Below are positions 25,841 through 35,177 of a DNA stretch of 64,000 nucleotides, one piece after another. Position 1 is the first letter of the stretch, and every line of letters starts with the position of its first letter. Made by a program: the position numbers and the translations under genes. The stretch is from Chelatococcus asaccharovorans. Lineage in GTDB: Bacteria; Pseudomonadota; Alphaproteobacteria; Rhizobiales; Beijerinckiaceae. The stretch covers positions 45,657 to 109,656 of the forward strand of contig NZ_QJJK01000016.1 in assembly GCF_003201475.1 (NCBI RefSeq), read 5' to 3'. The notes beneath the pieces were generated by a model. The model was not told where the DNA came from and did no database searches. It worked only from the letters and a program-made list of their open reading frames with translations.

Positions 25841-26995
25841 ATGAACAGAAGACACTCTGTCCTTGTTTCGGCGACGCTGGCGATGGCGCTGGTTATGTCG
25901 GCCAATCAGGCGCATTCTGAAATCAAGATCGGCATCGCGCATTCTCTGTCCGGACCTGCAGCTTCCCAGGGAATCCCGCAGAAGCAGGCGATCGAGATGG
26001 CCATTCCCGCCGAAATTGGCGGAGAGAAGGTCCGGATCGTGGCACTGGACGATGCCACGGACCCGTCGGTGGCCGCGCGCAACGCGAAGAAGCTGATCGA
26101 GGAAGAAAAGGTCGACATCATCCTCGGACCGACGGCGACTCCCAGCGCAATCGCCATGGCGCAGATTGCCGCAGCCGCGGAGGTGCCAATCATGCCCGGC
26201 GCGCCAGTCAGCTTGCGCGACGCGCGCGACACCTGGCTCTTTAACGTACCGCCGCCGCCTTCGAAGTGGATTGTTCCTGTCGCCGCCGACATGAAGCGGC
26301 GCGGCATCAAAACAGTCGGCTTTCTCGGGTTCTCCGATGCCTGGGGCGATATCTGCCTTGCCGCCCTCAAGGAGCAAGCTGAAAAGCTGGGATTGAAAAT
26401 TGTCGCGGAAGAACGCTATGCGCGAGCGGACACATCAGTAACCGGTCAGGTCCTTAAGTTGCTCGCCGCTAAACCGGATGCAATTTTCCTCGGTGTCTCG
26501 GGAACGGCTGGTGTTCTGGGCAACGTTGCTATCGTCGAACGCGGCTATACCGGCCCGATCTACAACAGTAACGGCGTTTTCAATGGCGACTTTCTGACAT
26601 TGGGCGGAAAATCCCTGGAGGGCATCTATGGGACGATCGGAGCGATCGCGATCCCCGACAGCCTTTCCGACAGCGAGCCGCGCAAGGCGGTGGTGGTCGA
26701 TTTCCTCCGGAAGTTCGACGAGAAGTACGGCAAAGGGAAGGCGGACGCCATCTCCGGCTTCGGGTACGATGCCGGCCTGCTCGCCTCCGCGGCGATCGAA
26801 AAGGCGCTTGCGTCCGCCAAGCCCGGCACTCCCGAATTCCGGGCGGCGATTGCTGCCGAAATCCGCAAGCTGCAGCGCATTCCGGGAACGCACAGCATCT
26901 ACACCTACAACGACCCCACGTGGCCCTGGGGCGTCGGTGACGACGCGACCTTTCTGGTGAAGGTTCAGAAGGGCAAATGGGTTCTCGCCAACTGA
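25841..26995 (+). CDS. periplasmic substrate-binding protein, LivK type
   Basis: A 384-residue type I periplasmic binding protein. An N-terminal signal peptide (MNRRHSVLVSATLAMALVMS then ANQAHS) precedes the mature start EIKIGIAHSLSGPAASQGIP. Conserved LivK features include ARNAKKLIEEEKVDIILGP and GFLGFSDAWGD. The ATG at 25841 was chosen because a GGAGG site lies seven bases before it, while ATG 25835 would be too close. It captures the ligand for the Liv-type importer. These proteins often bind aromatic or branched acids as well as amino acids; the actual ligand is not deducible. Confidence 0.9.
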   Translation: MNRRHSVLVSATLAMALVMSANQAHSEIKIGIAHSLSGPAASQGIPQKQAIEMAIPAEIGGEKVRIVALDDATDPSVAARNAKKLIEEEKVDIILGPTATPSAIAMAQIAAAAEVPIMPGAPVSLRDARDTWLFNVPPPPSKWIVPVAADMKRRGIKTVGFLGFSDAWGDICLAALKEQAEKLGLKIVAEERYARADTSVTGQVLKLLAAKPDAIFLGVSGTAGVLGNVAIVERGYTGPIYNSNGVFNGDFLTLGGKSLEGIYGTIGAIAIPDSLSDSEPRKAVVVDFLRKFDEKYGKGKADAISGFGYDAGLLASAAIEKALASAKPGTPEFRAAIAAEIRKLQRIPGTHSIYTYNDPTWPWGVGDDATFLVKVQKGKWVLAN

Positions 26996-27064
26996 ATGCC
27001 TAACTAAGTGGCGCACCGCGGCTGCTTTCTGCGGTCGGGTGCACCGCGACTGTGGAGACGGAAC

Positions 27065-27763
27065 ATGGCCGAATCTGACGCGGATCTCTACGAACTGCGC
27101 ATCTACGCAATCGCCCCCGGAAGGTTGGCCGATATGGAGGCGCGGTTCCGAAACGACATCTGTAAGTTGTTTCCACGCCACGGCATTCGTGTCATCGGGT
27201 GCTGGGGGGCACTCGCGGCTCCGAGGATGCCGACGTTCGTCTATCTGATGCGCTGGTCGGATCTGGCCGAGCGAAACGCCGCCTTCGCCAGCTTCGTCGC
27301 GGATCCGGACTGGCACGAGACGCGCGCGAGGACGAACGGCGCATCCGAGTTGGTCGAGCACTACGATATACAGTTTCTTCGCGCACTCGACAGTTCCGGT
27401 ATCGACGAACCCATGGCACTTCAAAAAGAGGGTGTGTTCGAGCTCACCCTCTACGCGGCAGCCAACGGCCGAGCCGCTCAGATGCGCGAGGCGCTGCTCG
27501 AACAGGAGATACCGCGGCGCACGCGGGCGGGCGTCAGCACCGTCGCTGCTTTCGAAGCGATCACCGGTCCGCGACTGCCGAGCGTCCTCAGCCTATTGAG
27601 TTGGCCCGACACAGAGACCTGGCAGCGCGCCCAGACCGGAATTGATCTCGGACCCCTCGCGGAGGCCCAATCGGAATGCGGGACAGGGGAGCGCTACGTT
27701 CTCGGTCATGCCAATCGATTTCTGCTTAGACCTGTGGATGTGAACTGGCGTTTCGGAGGATAG
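27065..27763 (+). CDS. NIPSNAP family protein with two domains
   Basis: A 232-residue protein made of two NIPSNAP-like ferredoxin-fold halves: YELRIYAIAPGRLADMEARF (residues about 9-28) and FELTLYAAANGRAAQMREAL (about 128-147), each followed by GCWGALAAPRMPTFVYLMRW-like segments. The function of bacterial NIPSNAP proteins is mostly unknown; many lie in degradation clusters. The ATG at 27065 follows GGAG seven bases upstream. It sits between the importer and the ring-cleavage dioxygenase and may bind a pathway intermediate. Confidence 0.8.
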   Translation: MAESDADLYELRIYAIAPGRLADMEARFRNDICKLFPRHGIRVIGCWGALAAPRMPTFVYLMRWSDLAERNAAFASFVADPDWHETRARTNGASELVEHYDIQFLRALDSSGIDEPMALQKEGVFELTLYAAANGRAAQMREALLEQEIPRRTRAGVSTVAAFEAITGPRLPSVLSLLSWPDTETWQRAQTGIDLGPLAEAQSECGTGERYVLGHANRFLLRPVDVNWRFGG

Positions 27764-27766
27764 CCT

Positions 27767-28744
27767 ATGCCCGTGGTCGCTCTTGGCTATCTCGGCGTCC
27801 GCTCGGACAGACTCGAAGACTGGAGCGGCTTTGCTTCCAGGCTGCTCGGCATGCAGATCGCTGACCAGGGGGGCAAGCAATGCTCGTTCAGGATGGACGA
27901 CCGCAAGCAGCGGCTCGTCGTCTCAGACGAGCCTGGTGAGACGCTCGCGTTTCTCGGCTTCGAGGTATCCACGCCAGCCGACCTCGACGCCCTTGCCGCT
28001 AGGCTCGAGGCTGCGGCGTTTGTCGTCAACCGAGGCAGTCGGAGTCTCGCAGACAGACGTTTCGTCAACGACCTCATCGTCGTTCACGACCCGGCAGGGA
28101 ATCGTGTCGAGTTGTTTCACGGTGCGCATGTCGCGGATACGCCGTTCGTACCAGGCCGGCAGATCTCCGGTTTCAAGACGGGCGCGCTCGGCATGGGTCA
28201 TGCCGTCCTGCAAGTTCCGTCGGTGGATTTGCTGTTGCCGTTTTACCGCGATGTGCTTGGATTCGGCGTATCTGACTACGGATTTACACCGTATCCGCTG
28301 TATTTCTTTCACCTCAATTCGCGTCACCATAGTTTTGCAATGGTGGGCACCGGACGAACCGGATTTCATCACTTCATGGTTGAATTCGGATCGCTTGACG
28401 ATGTCGGCCAAGGCTACGATCTCGCAGGTCTGGAGCCGGATCGCATCGCCTACACGCTCGGGCGGCATACGAACGACTATATGACCTCGTTCTACGCGCA
28501 CACGCCGTCGGGCTTCTTCGTCGAGAACGGTTGGGGCGGACGCGAGATCGACCCGGCGACCTGGGAGCCGCATGAGACTTTCGATGGGCCGAGCTTTTGG
28601 GGGCATGAACGCCTCTATATGGAGCCGGAACCTCGCGCGCGGCTCCGCGAGATGCGGCTTGAGGCGGCGCGGAGGGGCGTGCAGGCCCCCCCTCTCGTGG
28701 ATTGCCCGTGGCTGTGGCGAGCGCTGGACAAGAGCGGAGTCTGA
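27767..28744 (+). CDS. type I extradiol ring-cleavage dioxygenase
   Basis: A 325-residue vicinal-oxygen-chelate protein of the BphC/HsaC class. The iron ligands are visible at H145 (GMGHAVLQV), H201 or H202 (FHHFMVEFG) and E253 (GFFVENGWG). The helper residues are H188 (NSRHHSFAM), H234 (GRHTNDYMTSFY) and a Tyr nearby. It should cleave a catechol-type ring next to the two hydroxyls using Fe(II) and O2. It lies three bases after the NIPSNAP gene and three before an SDR gene, so all are in one operon. The substrate is probably a substituted bicyclic or alkyl catechol, judged only from family. Confidence 0.88.
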   Translation: MPVVALGYLGVRSDRLEDWSGFASRLLGMQIADQGGKQCSFRMDDRKQRLVVSDEPGETLAFLGFEVSTPADLDALAARLEAAAFVVNRGSRSLADRRFVNDLIVVHDPAGNRVELFHGAHVADTPFVPGRQISGFKTGALGMGHAVLQVPSVDLLLPFYRDVLGFGVSDYGFTPYPLYFFHLNSRHHSFAMVGTGRTGFHHFMVEFGSLDDVGQGYDLAGLEPDRIAYTLGRHTNDYMTSFYAHTPSGFFVENGWGGREIDPATWEPHETFDGPSFWGHERLYMEPEPRARLREMRLEAARRGVQAPPLVDCPWLWRALDKSGV

Positions 28745-28747
28745 GTA

Positions 28748-29482
28748 ATGGCAGAGCAGCGCATTGCGATCGTGACAGGAGCGGGATCGGGGATCGGCAG
28801 AGCGACGGCTATTCGTCTCGCTGCCGATGGTGACCACCTGATCATCGCGGAACGGGACTCCGAGAGCGCCGAGCGCGTGGCGAACTTGATCCAGGCCACA
28901 GGGGGGAGTGCCGAAGCTATAGCGATCGATGTCACTGATGCCAACGCTTTGGACGCGATGGCGTCCCGGCTGAAGCGGGTCGACGTGCTCGTCAACAACG
29001 CCGGCATCTTGAGCGTGAAGGCATTCGGCGACCTCCGCCCTGACGACTATCGTCGAATGTTCGACGTCAATGTCATCGCAGTTGCGGAAGTTTCCCGTCG
29101 GATCGTCGAGAGAATGCCTCGCGGGGGCGCAATCGTAAACCTGTCGTCGAGAGCGATCTTCGGCGCCGTCAACTACGCGCATTACATTGCGGCGAAGTCG
29201 GCAGTGGCCGGGTTAAACAGGGCGATGGCCCTCGAGTTCGCAGGTCGGGGCATTCGAGTGAATGCGGTGGCACCCGGAGCGATCAAGACACCGATGCTGG
29301 CGTTACGCACCGACACCGACGAGAGCGCCTTCCTCCGCCATCAACCGCTCGGCCGGATTGGACAGCCTGAAGATATCGCCGCCGCGATAGCCTTCCTCGC
29401 TTCCCCTCAGGCCGCATTCATAACCGGTCAAATGCTCCTGGTCGATGGGGGACGCTCCTTGGGCGGGCCCTACGGCCTCTGA
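28748..29482 (+). CDS. SDR family oxidoreductase (module 1, third)
   Basis: A 244-residue classical SDR: TGAGSGIG (residues 10-17), VDVLVNNAGIL, YIAAKSAVAGLNRAMALEFA with catalytic Tyr and Lys (about 146 and 150), VNAVAPGAIKTPM. It follows the dioxygenase with a three-base gap. A role in oxidising an alcohol before or after ring cleavage is an inference. Confidence 0.87.
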   Translation: MAEQRIAIVTGAGSGIGRATAIRLAADGDHLIIAERDSESAERVANLIQATGGSAEAIAIDVTDANALDAMASRLKRVDVLVNNAGILSVKAFGDLRPDDYRRMFDVNVIAVAEVSRRIVERMPRGGAIVNLSSRAIFGAVNYAHYIAAKSAVAGLNRAMALEFAGRGIRVNAVAPGAIKTPMLALRTDTDESAFLRHQPLGRIGQPEDIAAAIAFLASPQAAFITGQMLLVDGGRSLGGPYGL

Positions 29483-29531
29483 CATTCAGCACGGGGCCAT
29501 CGCTCCGTCGAGAATTATAAAGGATGATCTG

Positions 29532-30368
29532 ATGAAACTGATTAGCTTCACATATGACGGTCGAGACAGTTGGGGAGCGGTGCAGGATGACGTCGTCGTC
29601 GATCTCGGCGCCGTGTCCGCCGCTTCCTCGCAAGATCTGCGCGGCGCGATCGCTGACGGGCTCCCGAAAGCCTTGCCGAGTTCCGCTCCCCGCATTCCGC
29701 TGTCAGAGATCACCTTCGCGCCGGTGATTCCCAACCCGGACAAGATCTTCTGCGTCGGTATCAACTACGCCTCTCATATCGCCGAGACCAACCGTCCGAC
29801 GCCGACTCACCCCGTTATTTTCATGCGCGTTCCGGCGTCTCAGGTGGGGCATGGCCAGCCCATCCTGCGCCCCTCCGAATCCGTCCAGTTGGATTTCGAG
29901 GGCGAACTCGCGGTCGTTATCGGCAAGCCGGTCCGCCGCGTCGCCGTCGAGCATGCATTGGACGCGGTAGCGGGGTATTCGTGCTATAATGATGGGTCGG
30001 TTCGGGATTGGCAGCGTCACTCCTCGCAGTTCGCCCCCGGGAAGAACTTCTTCCAGACAGGAGGATTTGGGCCTTGGCTTGTAACGGCGGACGAGATCGA
30101 GGACCCTGCGGCGCTGACGTTGACGACGCGATTGAACGGGACCGTTATGCAGCAGGCGCCGATCTCCGATCTGGTCTTCGGGGTAGCTCAGCTGATCTCC
30201 TATTGTTCGATCTTCACTCCGCTCGTCCCCGGTGATGTGATCGTTACCGGAACCACAGGAGGTGTCGGCCTTTTCCGTGATCCACCCGTTTTCATGAAAG
30301 CCGGGGATACCGTGGAAGTCGAGATTTCGCAGATCGGGACACTGGCCAATACCGTCGCAGACGATTAA
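29532..30368 (+). CDS. FAH family hydrolase/isomerase of module 1
   Basis: A 278-residue protein with the FAH fold: FCVGINYASHIAETN (residues about 76-90), metal-binding FEGELAVVIGK (about 122-132), DGSVRDWQRHSSQF and KNFFQTGGFGPW, PGDVIVTGTTGGVG. Such enzymes hydrolyse acylpyruvates or isomerise and decarboxylate the products of meta-cleavage. Next to an extradiol dioxygenase it most likely processes the ring-fission product; no alpha/beta-hydrolase of BphD type is present. The start was set at MKLISF, the family's usual N-terminus. Confidence 0.87.
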   Translation: MKLISFTYDGRDSWGAVQDDVVVDLGAVSAASSQDLRGAIADGLPKALPSSAPRIPLSEITFAPVIPNPDKIFCVGINYASHIAETNRPTPTHPVIFMRVPASQVGHGQPILRPSESVQLDFEGELAVVIGKPVRRVAVEHALDAVAGYSCYNDGSVRDWQRHSSQFAPGKNFFQTGGFGPWLVTADEIEDPAALTLTTRLNGTVMQQAPISDLVFGVAQLISYCSIFTPLVPGDVIVTGTTGGVGLFRDPPVFMKAGDTVEVEISQIGTLANTVADD

Positions 30369-30378
30369 GAGCAGGTTG

Positions 30379-31122
30379 ATGACGACGGCAGGAAAATCCC
30401 GTAAACCGAAGCGGCTGATCGCCCGCGCTACCGCTTCGCTCCCCGAGAGAAGCTCGATCAGGCAGGTGCCACGTCGTGCCGGCTTGGCGGAGTATGTCTA
30501 TGGCCACATCAAGGATCTGATCCTCGATGGCCATTTTGTTCCCGGACAGACCATACCCGTCGATCAGTTAGCGGGGCAGCTTTCCGTGAGCCGCCAACCT
30601 GTGACAGATGCGTTGAAGCGTTTGTCGCTGGAGGGGTTTCTCGTCATCTTCCCGCAGATCGGGTGCTGTGTTCGCCAGTACGAAACCGACGAGGTTGGGG
30701 ACTTTTTCCGGCTGTTCGCCGAAGGGGAAGCGCTTGTCGCCGAGCTTCTCGTCGAACGGGCTAACGTCGAAGACATTGCCAATCTTGAAGTGATCTCGGC
30801 GCAGATCGGCGTTCTGCGCACGAGCATGGACGGCCCCGATGAAATCAGTCGGAAATACCGTCACCTGAACCGAAGGTTGCACTTCGAGATGCGTCGTGCA
30901 GCCAGATCCCCTTCCGTTACGGAGGTTGTCGAAACGTTGGGGGATCGGAGCGACTTCTTTATCGCAGCATCGCGCAAGCCGCTCTTCGCGGATCGCCTGC
31001 AGACGGCTCACGACGAACATGAAGCGATCATCGCAGCCGTTCGCCGGCGTGATCCTGGCAGCGCGCGCGAGATCATGAAGCAGCATATCCTAGGCATCGA
31101 CCTGCGCATCCGCGGGCGTTGA
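30379..31122 (+). CDS. GntR family regulator (FCD type) of module 1
   Basis: A 247-residue protein with an N-terminal basic tail, a GntR winged helix (about residues 38-100: VYGHIKDLILDGHFVPGQ, LAGQLSVSRQPVTDALKRL) and a C-terminal FCD domain (AEGEALVAELLVERANVEDI, HLNRRLHFEMRRAARSP). It starts ten bases after the FAH gene and is probably cotranscribed. It is a likely regulator of module 1, sensing an acidic pathway intermediate. It is not closely similar to the FadR pair of modules 2 and 3. Confidence 0.83.
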   Translation: MTTAGKSRKPKRLIARATASLPERSSIRQVPRRAGLAEYVYGHIKDLILDGHFVPGQTIPVDQLAGQLSVSRQPVTDALKRLSLEGFLVIFPQIGCCVRQYETDEVGDFFRLFAEGEALVAELLVERANVEDIANLEVISAQIGVLRTSMDGPDEISRKYRHLNRRLHFEMRRAARSPSVTEVVETLGDRSDFFIAASRKPLFADRLQTAHDEHEAIIAAVRRRDPGSAREIMKQHILGIDLRIRGR

Positions 31123-31218
31123 GCTAGACATCTGTCGCTCAGCGACCCGTGGGGGGACGTGTGATGAAGTCCGCGGCCCTGCATATATTTTAGAATTTTA
31201 GAAACTGAGGCTGAGACA

Positions 31219-32841
31219 ATGATCAATGTTCCGGTAGTGATAGCGGGTGCCGGGCCGGTTGGCATGACGCTCGCCCTGGACCTCGCGGGGCGCGGCGTGC
31301 GCACGCTGATCGTCGAGCGGAACGCGACGACGACGCAACATCCGAAAATGGACATCACCAACTCTCGGAGCATGGAACTGTTTCGGGCGCTCGGGGTCGC
31401 CGAGGAACTGCGAGCCGTCGCCGTTCCCCCTTCGCATCCTTTCGACGTGTCGTGGATTACTGATTTCACCGGCGTCGAGTTGCACCGGTTCCGCTATCCC
31501 TCAGTGGACGAGATCCGATGCCGCATCCGCGACACGAACGACGGTACACAGCCGCTCGAACCTCCGATGCGGGTTTCGCAGGTGGTCATCGAGCCGGCGC
31601 TGCGAGCCGCCCTGGAGCGTGAACCTCTCGTGGACCTGAGTTTTTCGACAAGTTTTCATGGTTTCGAGGCCGGCGAAGAGGAGGTGACGGTCTATCTCGA
31701 CGACCTCAAATCCGGCGCGAGGGAAGCCGTAACCTGCCAGTATCTCGTTGGCTGCGATGGCGGAGGAAGCCAGGTCAGGCAAATCCTCGATATCGAATTA
31801 GAGGGGCAGGCGCGCGTCATGGACCGCTTCATGACGCATTTTCGGTCTCCCGAGAAAGCTCTCTTGCAACGCTGGGGCATCGCTTGGCACTACCAGTCCG
31901 CCTTCGGCACACTCATCGCGCAGAATGATGAAGACATTTGGACGCTCCACTCTCGCTTTCCCCATGGCGATTCCAGCGAAATAGATCCAAAAATTCTGCT
32001 CCGTCGATTTATAGGGCGGGATATCGCTGCGGATGTAATCGTCGCCAACAGATGGACGCCCCATCTCCTTGTCGCAAGACACTACGGACAAGGACGCGTC
32101 TTCCTCGCAGGCGACGCCGCCCACCAGTATATTCCGACTGGCGGATACGGCATGAATACAGGAATTGGGGACGCCACGAATCTCGGCTGGAAACTGGCGG
32201 CGGTCATAAAGGGCTTTGCCGGCTCTGCCCTGCTGGACAGCTACGAAGCCGAGCGTCGGCCTATCGGAATCCGCAACTGCAAGGCTGCGAGCGACAACAA
32301 TGAGATCCGCAGGACCATCGGCGCGCTGTACACGGGTCAGCTGTATGCCGACGGCGTGGAAGGCGACAGCGCACGGGGGCAGGCGGCCGCCGAGATCGCA
32401 AGGCTTGGCAACCTCGAGAACGAGGCCTGGGGAATCGAGCACGGATTCGTCTATGCGGAATCCCCCGTGGTGATGGCGGAATCCGGAGCGCGATTCACTC
32501 TCGATCCGGCGGTGTACGAGCCGACGACGCTTCCAGGCGCCCGGTTGCCGAGCACGTTCCTGCCTGACGGGTCTGCGTTGTTCGACCGCTTGGGCAACTG
32601 GTTCACCTTGCTCAACTTCGGGTCGTCATCCGACGTTGACTATTTCATTGAAGCAGCACGGGATCGGCAATTAGAGCTGACGATTCTGACAATAAACGCT
32701 TCAGACCTCAACGCGATCTATGAGGCCAATCTCATCCTTGTTCGGCCCGACCAGCATGTCGCATGGCGGGGCAACGGCGTGTCGGATAGCCGCTTCGCCG
32801 GTGCGATTCTGGATCGCGTCCTTGGACGCTCACAAAACTGA
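31219..32841 (+). CDS. FAD-dependent aromatic monooxygenase (MhpA/PheA-like)
   Basis: A 540-residue class A flavoprotein hydroxylase. The FAD-binding GAGPVGMTLALDLAGRG is at residues 10-26, the DG motif region at about 175-185 (LVGCDGGGSQVRQ), and the second FAD motif GDAAHQYIPTGGYGMNTGIG at about 298-317. A thioredoxin-like C-terminal domain, as in phenol hydroxylases, covers the last ~130 residues. It should hydroxylate a phenol ortho to the hydroxyl with NAD(P)H and O2, giving the catechol for the extradiol dioxygenase. It is separated from the GntR gene by a ~95-base AT-rich gap that may be a promoter. Confidence 0.88.
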   Translation: MINVPVVIAGAGPVGMTLALDLAGRGVRTLIVERNATTTQHPKMDITNSRSMELFRALGVAEELRAVAVPPSHPFDVSWITDFTGVELHRFRYPSVDEIRCRIRDTNDGTQPLEPPMRVSQVVIEPALRAALEREPLVDLSFSTSFHGFEAGEEEVTVYLDDLKSGAREAVTCQYLVGCDGGGSQVRQILDIELEGQARVMDRFMTHFRSPEKALLQRWGIAWHYQSAFGTLIAQNDEDIWTLHSRFPHGDSSEIDPKILLRRFIGRDIAADVIVANRWTPHLLVARHYGQGRVFLAGDAAHQYIPTGGYGMNTGIGDATNLGWKLAAVIKGFAGSALLDSYEAERRPIGIRNCKAASDNNEIRRTIGALYTGQLYADGVEGDSARGQAAAEIARLGNLENEAWGIEHGFVYAESPVVMAESGARFTLDPAVYEPTTLPGARLPSTFLPDGSALFDRLGNWFTLLNFGSSSDVDYFIEAARDRQLELTILTINASDLNAIYEANLILVRPDQHVAWRGNGVSDSRFAGAILDRVLGRSQN

Positions 32842-32995
32842 ATGGAATTCCCCGACCGGATGCTGCCTGAGCCAATGATTGTCCTGTGCACCAACACCAG
32901 CCGAGCTTGTCCGCAGTCGCTGGCGTCCGAACCAAACCGCATCTGACTGCAGGGTCAGGTGCATCAGCATGAGGCCGACACCGTGGCGCTCAAAG

Positions 32996-34729
32996 ATGGG
33001 CGTCGATGGTGGAAACCGGGGGTCTGCGTTGGAAACTGAGGTTGATGTCGTCGTACTCGGCTCGGGTGCCGCAGGACTTGCGGCGGCCGTCGTGGCGGCA
33101 AAATCGGGCGCGAAAGTTCTGCTTCTGGAAAAAGCCGACGTCTTCGGCGGCAGTACGGCAATTTCAGGTGGCGTGGTTTGGATACCGTGCAATGCGCTGA
33201 TGTCTGGGGTGGGGATATCCGACAGCAAAGAGCAAGCCAGGGCCTATCTCGGGAAGGTCCTCGGCAACAAGATTCGCTGGGATCTTGTTGACGCGTTCCT
33301 CGATAACGGGCCCGATATGGTCGATTTTATGCACGCTCACACCGAACTTCGCCTCATTCCGCGCGAGCATGCGCCCGACTACTACCCCGATATTGAGGGC
33401 GCCTCGACAGGCGGCCGGTCGCTTGACCCTCAAATCTACGACGGGCGAAAGCTCGGAAAATGGTTCGCGAAGCTGAAGAGACCAATTCCGCAATTCATGG
33501 TCTTCGGCGGCATGATGGTAGGCCGGAAAGAGATCGACCAACTTCTCGGAACATTCGATTCGCCGAAGAACTTTTTGGCAACGGCAAGACTGTTGGCTCT
33601 CTACGCACGTGAGCGTGTATCCTATGGGCGAGGCGCGCGCCTCCTTCAGGGAAACTCGCTGGCAGCACAGCTGCTGAAATCCGCAATCGATGCCGGAGTG
33701 GAACTTTGGTCCGACTGCCGCATCGACCAAATCGAGCTGGTCGAAGGCCGAGCTGGCCGCGTGACACTGAACAGGCAAGGACAGGCACAGAGTGTTCGAG
33801 CACGCAGCGGGATTGTTCTCGCCGGTGGGGGCGCGGCTGCAGATGCGGCTGGCATGCGCGCGCATCTGTCTTGGCCCGATCATCACTTCTCGATGGCGCC
33901 GCAGACTAACACCGGAGAGTTGCAGAAGCTCGCCGTGGCACTCGGCGCGTCGATCGATGATGCTGTCGTGGACCCTGTCAATTACGCACCGGTTTCAGTC
34001 TTTCGCGAAGGATCCCGCGAAATCCGCTTTCCCCATCTGTTCCTTGACCGCGCGAAGCCTGGCCTCATCGCCGTCAACGCACGGGGGCGACGGTTTGTCG
34101 ATGAGGCGACATCTTACCACAACTTCGTCCGGGCCATGATCGCCCAGCCCGACGGCGCGGCGGTGCCCGCTTGGCTCGTATGCGACGCCGCATTCCTCAG
34201 ACAATACGGCATGGGGCTGGTTCGCCCGGGCATAGGGTCGCGAAAGCGCTACCTGGCAGCGGGCTACTTGCGCAAAGGCGCCACAATTGCAGAACTTGCC
34301 CGCTCGATAGGTGTACCGGAAGAGGCGCTCACCGAAGAGATTTCCAGGCACAATCGCTTTGCTGCCGCGGGGCACGATCCGGATCATGGCAAGGGTGGCA
34401 ACGCCTACGACCTGCACCAGGGAGATCCGCGGCATTCGCCCAATCCCTGCCTCGGGCCGATCAACCGCGCACCCTTCTACGCGGTCGCGGTGTATCCCGG
34501 TGACATCGGCTCTACGCGCGGCCTGATCACGGACGACCAGGGAAGGGTGCTCGACAGGGAACGCCGACCGATCCGCGGCCTCTATGCCTGCGGCAATGAG
34601 ATGAACTCTCCCATGGCCGGGACTTACCCGGGCGCAGGCATTACGCTCGGTCCTGCCCTGACATTTGGCTACATCGTCGGGCGCTCGCTCGGCCTCCAGA
34701 CGCGTTCTCGCGAAACCCCCAAGGAGTGA
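32996..34729 (+). CDS. FAD-binding dehydrogenase, KstD/fumarate reductase-like
   Basis: A 577-residue flavoprotein with VVVLGSGAAGLAAAVVAAKS (residues 18-37), EKADVFGGSTAISGGVVWIP, and a C-terminal NSPMAGTYPGAGITLGPALT motif (about 535-550) that carries the Tyr-Pro-Gly element of 3-ketosteroid delta1-dehydrogenases. It probably desaturates a cyclic ketone, or reduces one in reverse. The ATG at 32996 gives a short leader before the FAD fold; an in-frame TTG at 33031 is an alternative. Coupled to the small YciI-like gene by a two-base gap. Its presence suggests the substrate has an alicyclic ring. Confidence 0.82.
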   Translation: MGVDGGNRGSALETEVDVVVLGSGAAGLAAAVVAAKSGAKVLLLEKADVFGGSTAISGGVVWIPCNALMSGVGISDSKEQARAYLGKVLGNKIRWDLVDAFLDNGPDMVDFMHAHTELRLIPREHAPDYYPDIEGASTGGRSLDPQIYDGRKLGKWFAKLKRPIPQFMVFGGMMVGRKEIDQLLGTFDSPKNFLATARLLALYARERVSYGRGARLLQGNSLAAQLLKSAIDAGVELWSDCRIDQIELVEGRAGRVTLNRQGQAQSVRARSGIVLAGGGAAADAAGMRAHLSWPDHHFSMAPQTNTGELQKLAVALGASIDDAVVDPVNYAPVSVFREGSREIRFPHLFLDRAKPGLIAVNARGRRFVDEATSYHNFVRAMIAQPDGAAVPAWLVCDAAFLRQYGMGLVRPGIGSRKRYLAAGYLRKGATIAELARSIGVPEEALTEEISRHNRFAAAGHDPDHGKGGNAYDLHQGDPRHSPNPCLGPINRAPFYAVAVYPGDIGSTRGLITDDQGRVLDRERRPIRGLYACGNEMNSPMAGTYPGAGITLGPALTFGYIVGRSLGLQTRSRETPKE

Positions 34730-34731
34730 TC

Positions 34732-35025
34732 ATGCCCTATTTGATCGTCACGCAGGATCGCGCTGACGGAAAACCCATCCGGGACGCTCATCGGGCCGCG
34801 CATTACGCCTATCTGCAGGCGAACCAAGGGCGGCTCATCGCGTCAGGCGGCCTTCAGGACGAGAACGGCCAGTACGTCGGCGGCGCAATCATCCTCGACG
34901 CCGAAACTCTCGCTGACGCGCAAGCGTTTGCGGACGGAGATCCCTTTTCGCAAGCTGGCCTCTTCGATAAGGTCACCATTGTTCGATGGGTCAAGGCATT
35001 CTTCAATGGAAGGCAGGCCTCGTGA
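34732..35025 (+). CDS. YciI-like (YCII domain) small protein
   Basis: A 97-residue ferredoxin-like alpha-beta protein of the YCII family. It contains RDAHRAAHYAYLQANQGRLIASGGLQ and DPFSQAGLFDKVTIVRW, including the conserved His and the Asp-Pro-Phe loop. An AAGGAG site precedes the ATG. Members are small enzymes or lactone/dehalogenase-like accessory proteins in degradation operons (muconolactone isomerase-type fold), so it may isomerise or hydrolyse an intermediate. It is the last intact gene of module 1. Confidence 0.8.
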   Translation: MPYLIVTQDRADGKPIRDAHRAAHYAYLQANQGRLIASGGLQDENGQYVGGAIILDAETLADAQAFADGDPFSQAGLFDKVTIVRWVKAFFNGRQAS

Positions 35026-35177
35026 CACAGCGCCCCGCGCGTATGCCGGCTTGGTTGGAGCAAGACCAGCGCCGCTATGCGTTATCAACAGCTAGGATCG
35101 TCTCAGCACGCTCGCGCGCCTGCCGCCCAATCGGGCGCGACGCGGACGTGCTCGATGGTGCGCCGGTAATAGGTTAA
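35022..35177 (+). pseudogene. truncated start of a further module 1 gene
   Basis: A GTG at 35022 overlaps the YciI-like stop (GTGA), the pattern of a coupled operon gene, and opens with TQRPARMPAWLEQDQRRYA. The frame then loses protein-like character and stops at 35177. I read it as an operon gene cut off at the module's right border; the family cannot be recognised. Confidence 0.35.

Noticed and set aside
32996..34729. Classical steroid degradation cluster
   Set aside because: Only a KstD-like protein and an extradiol dioxygenase are present; no KshA/B, HsaA/D or mce genes are seen.
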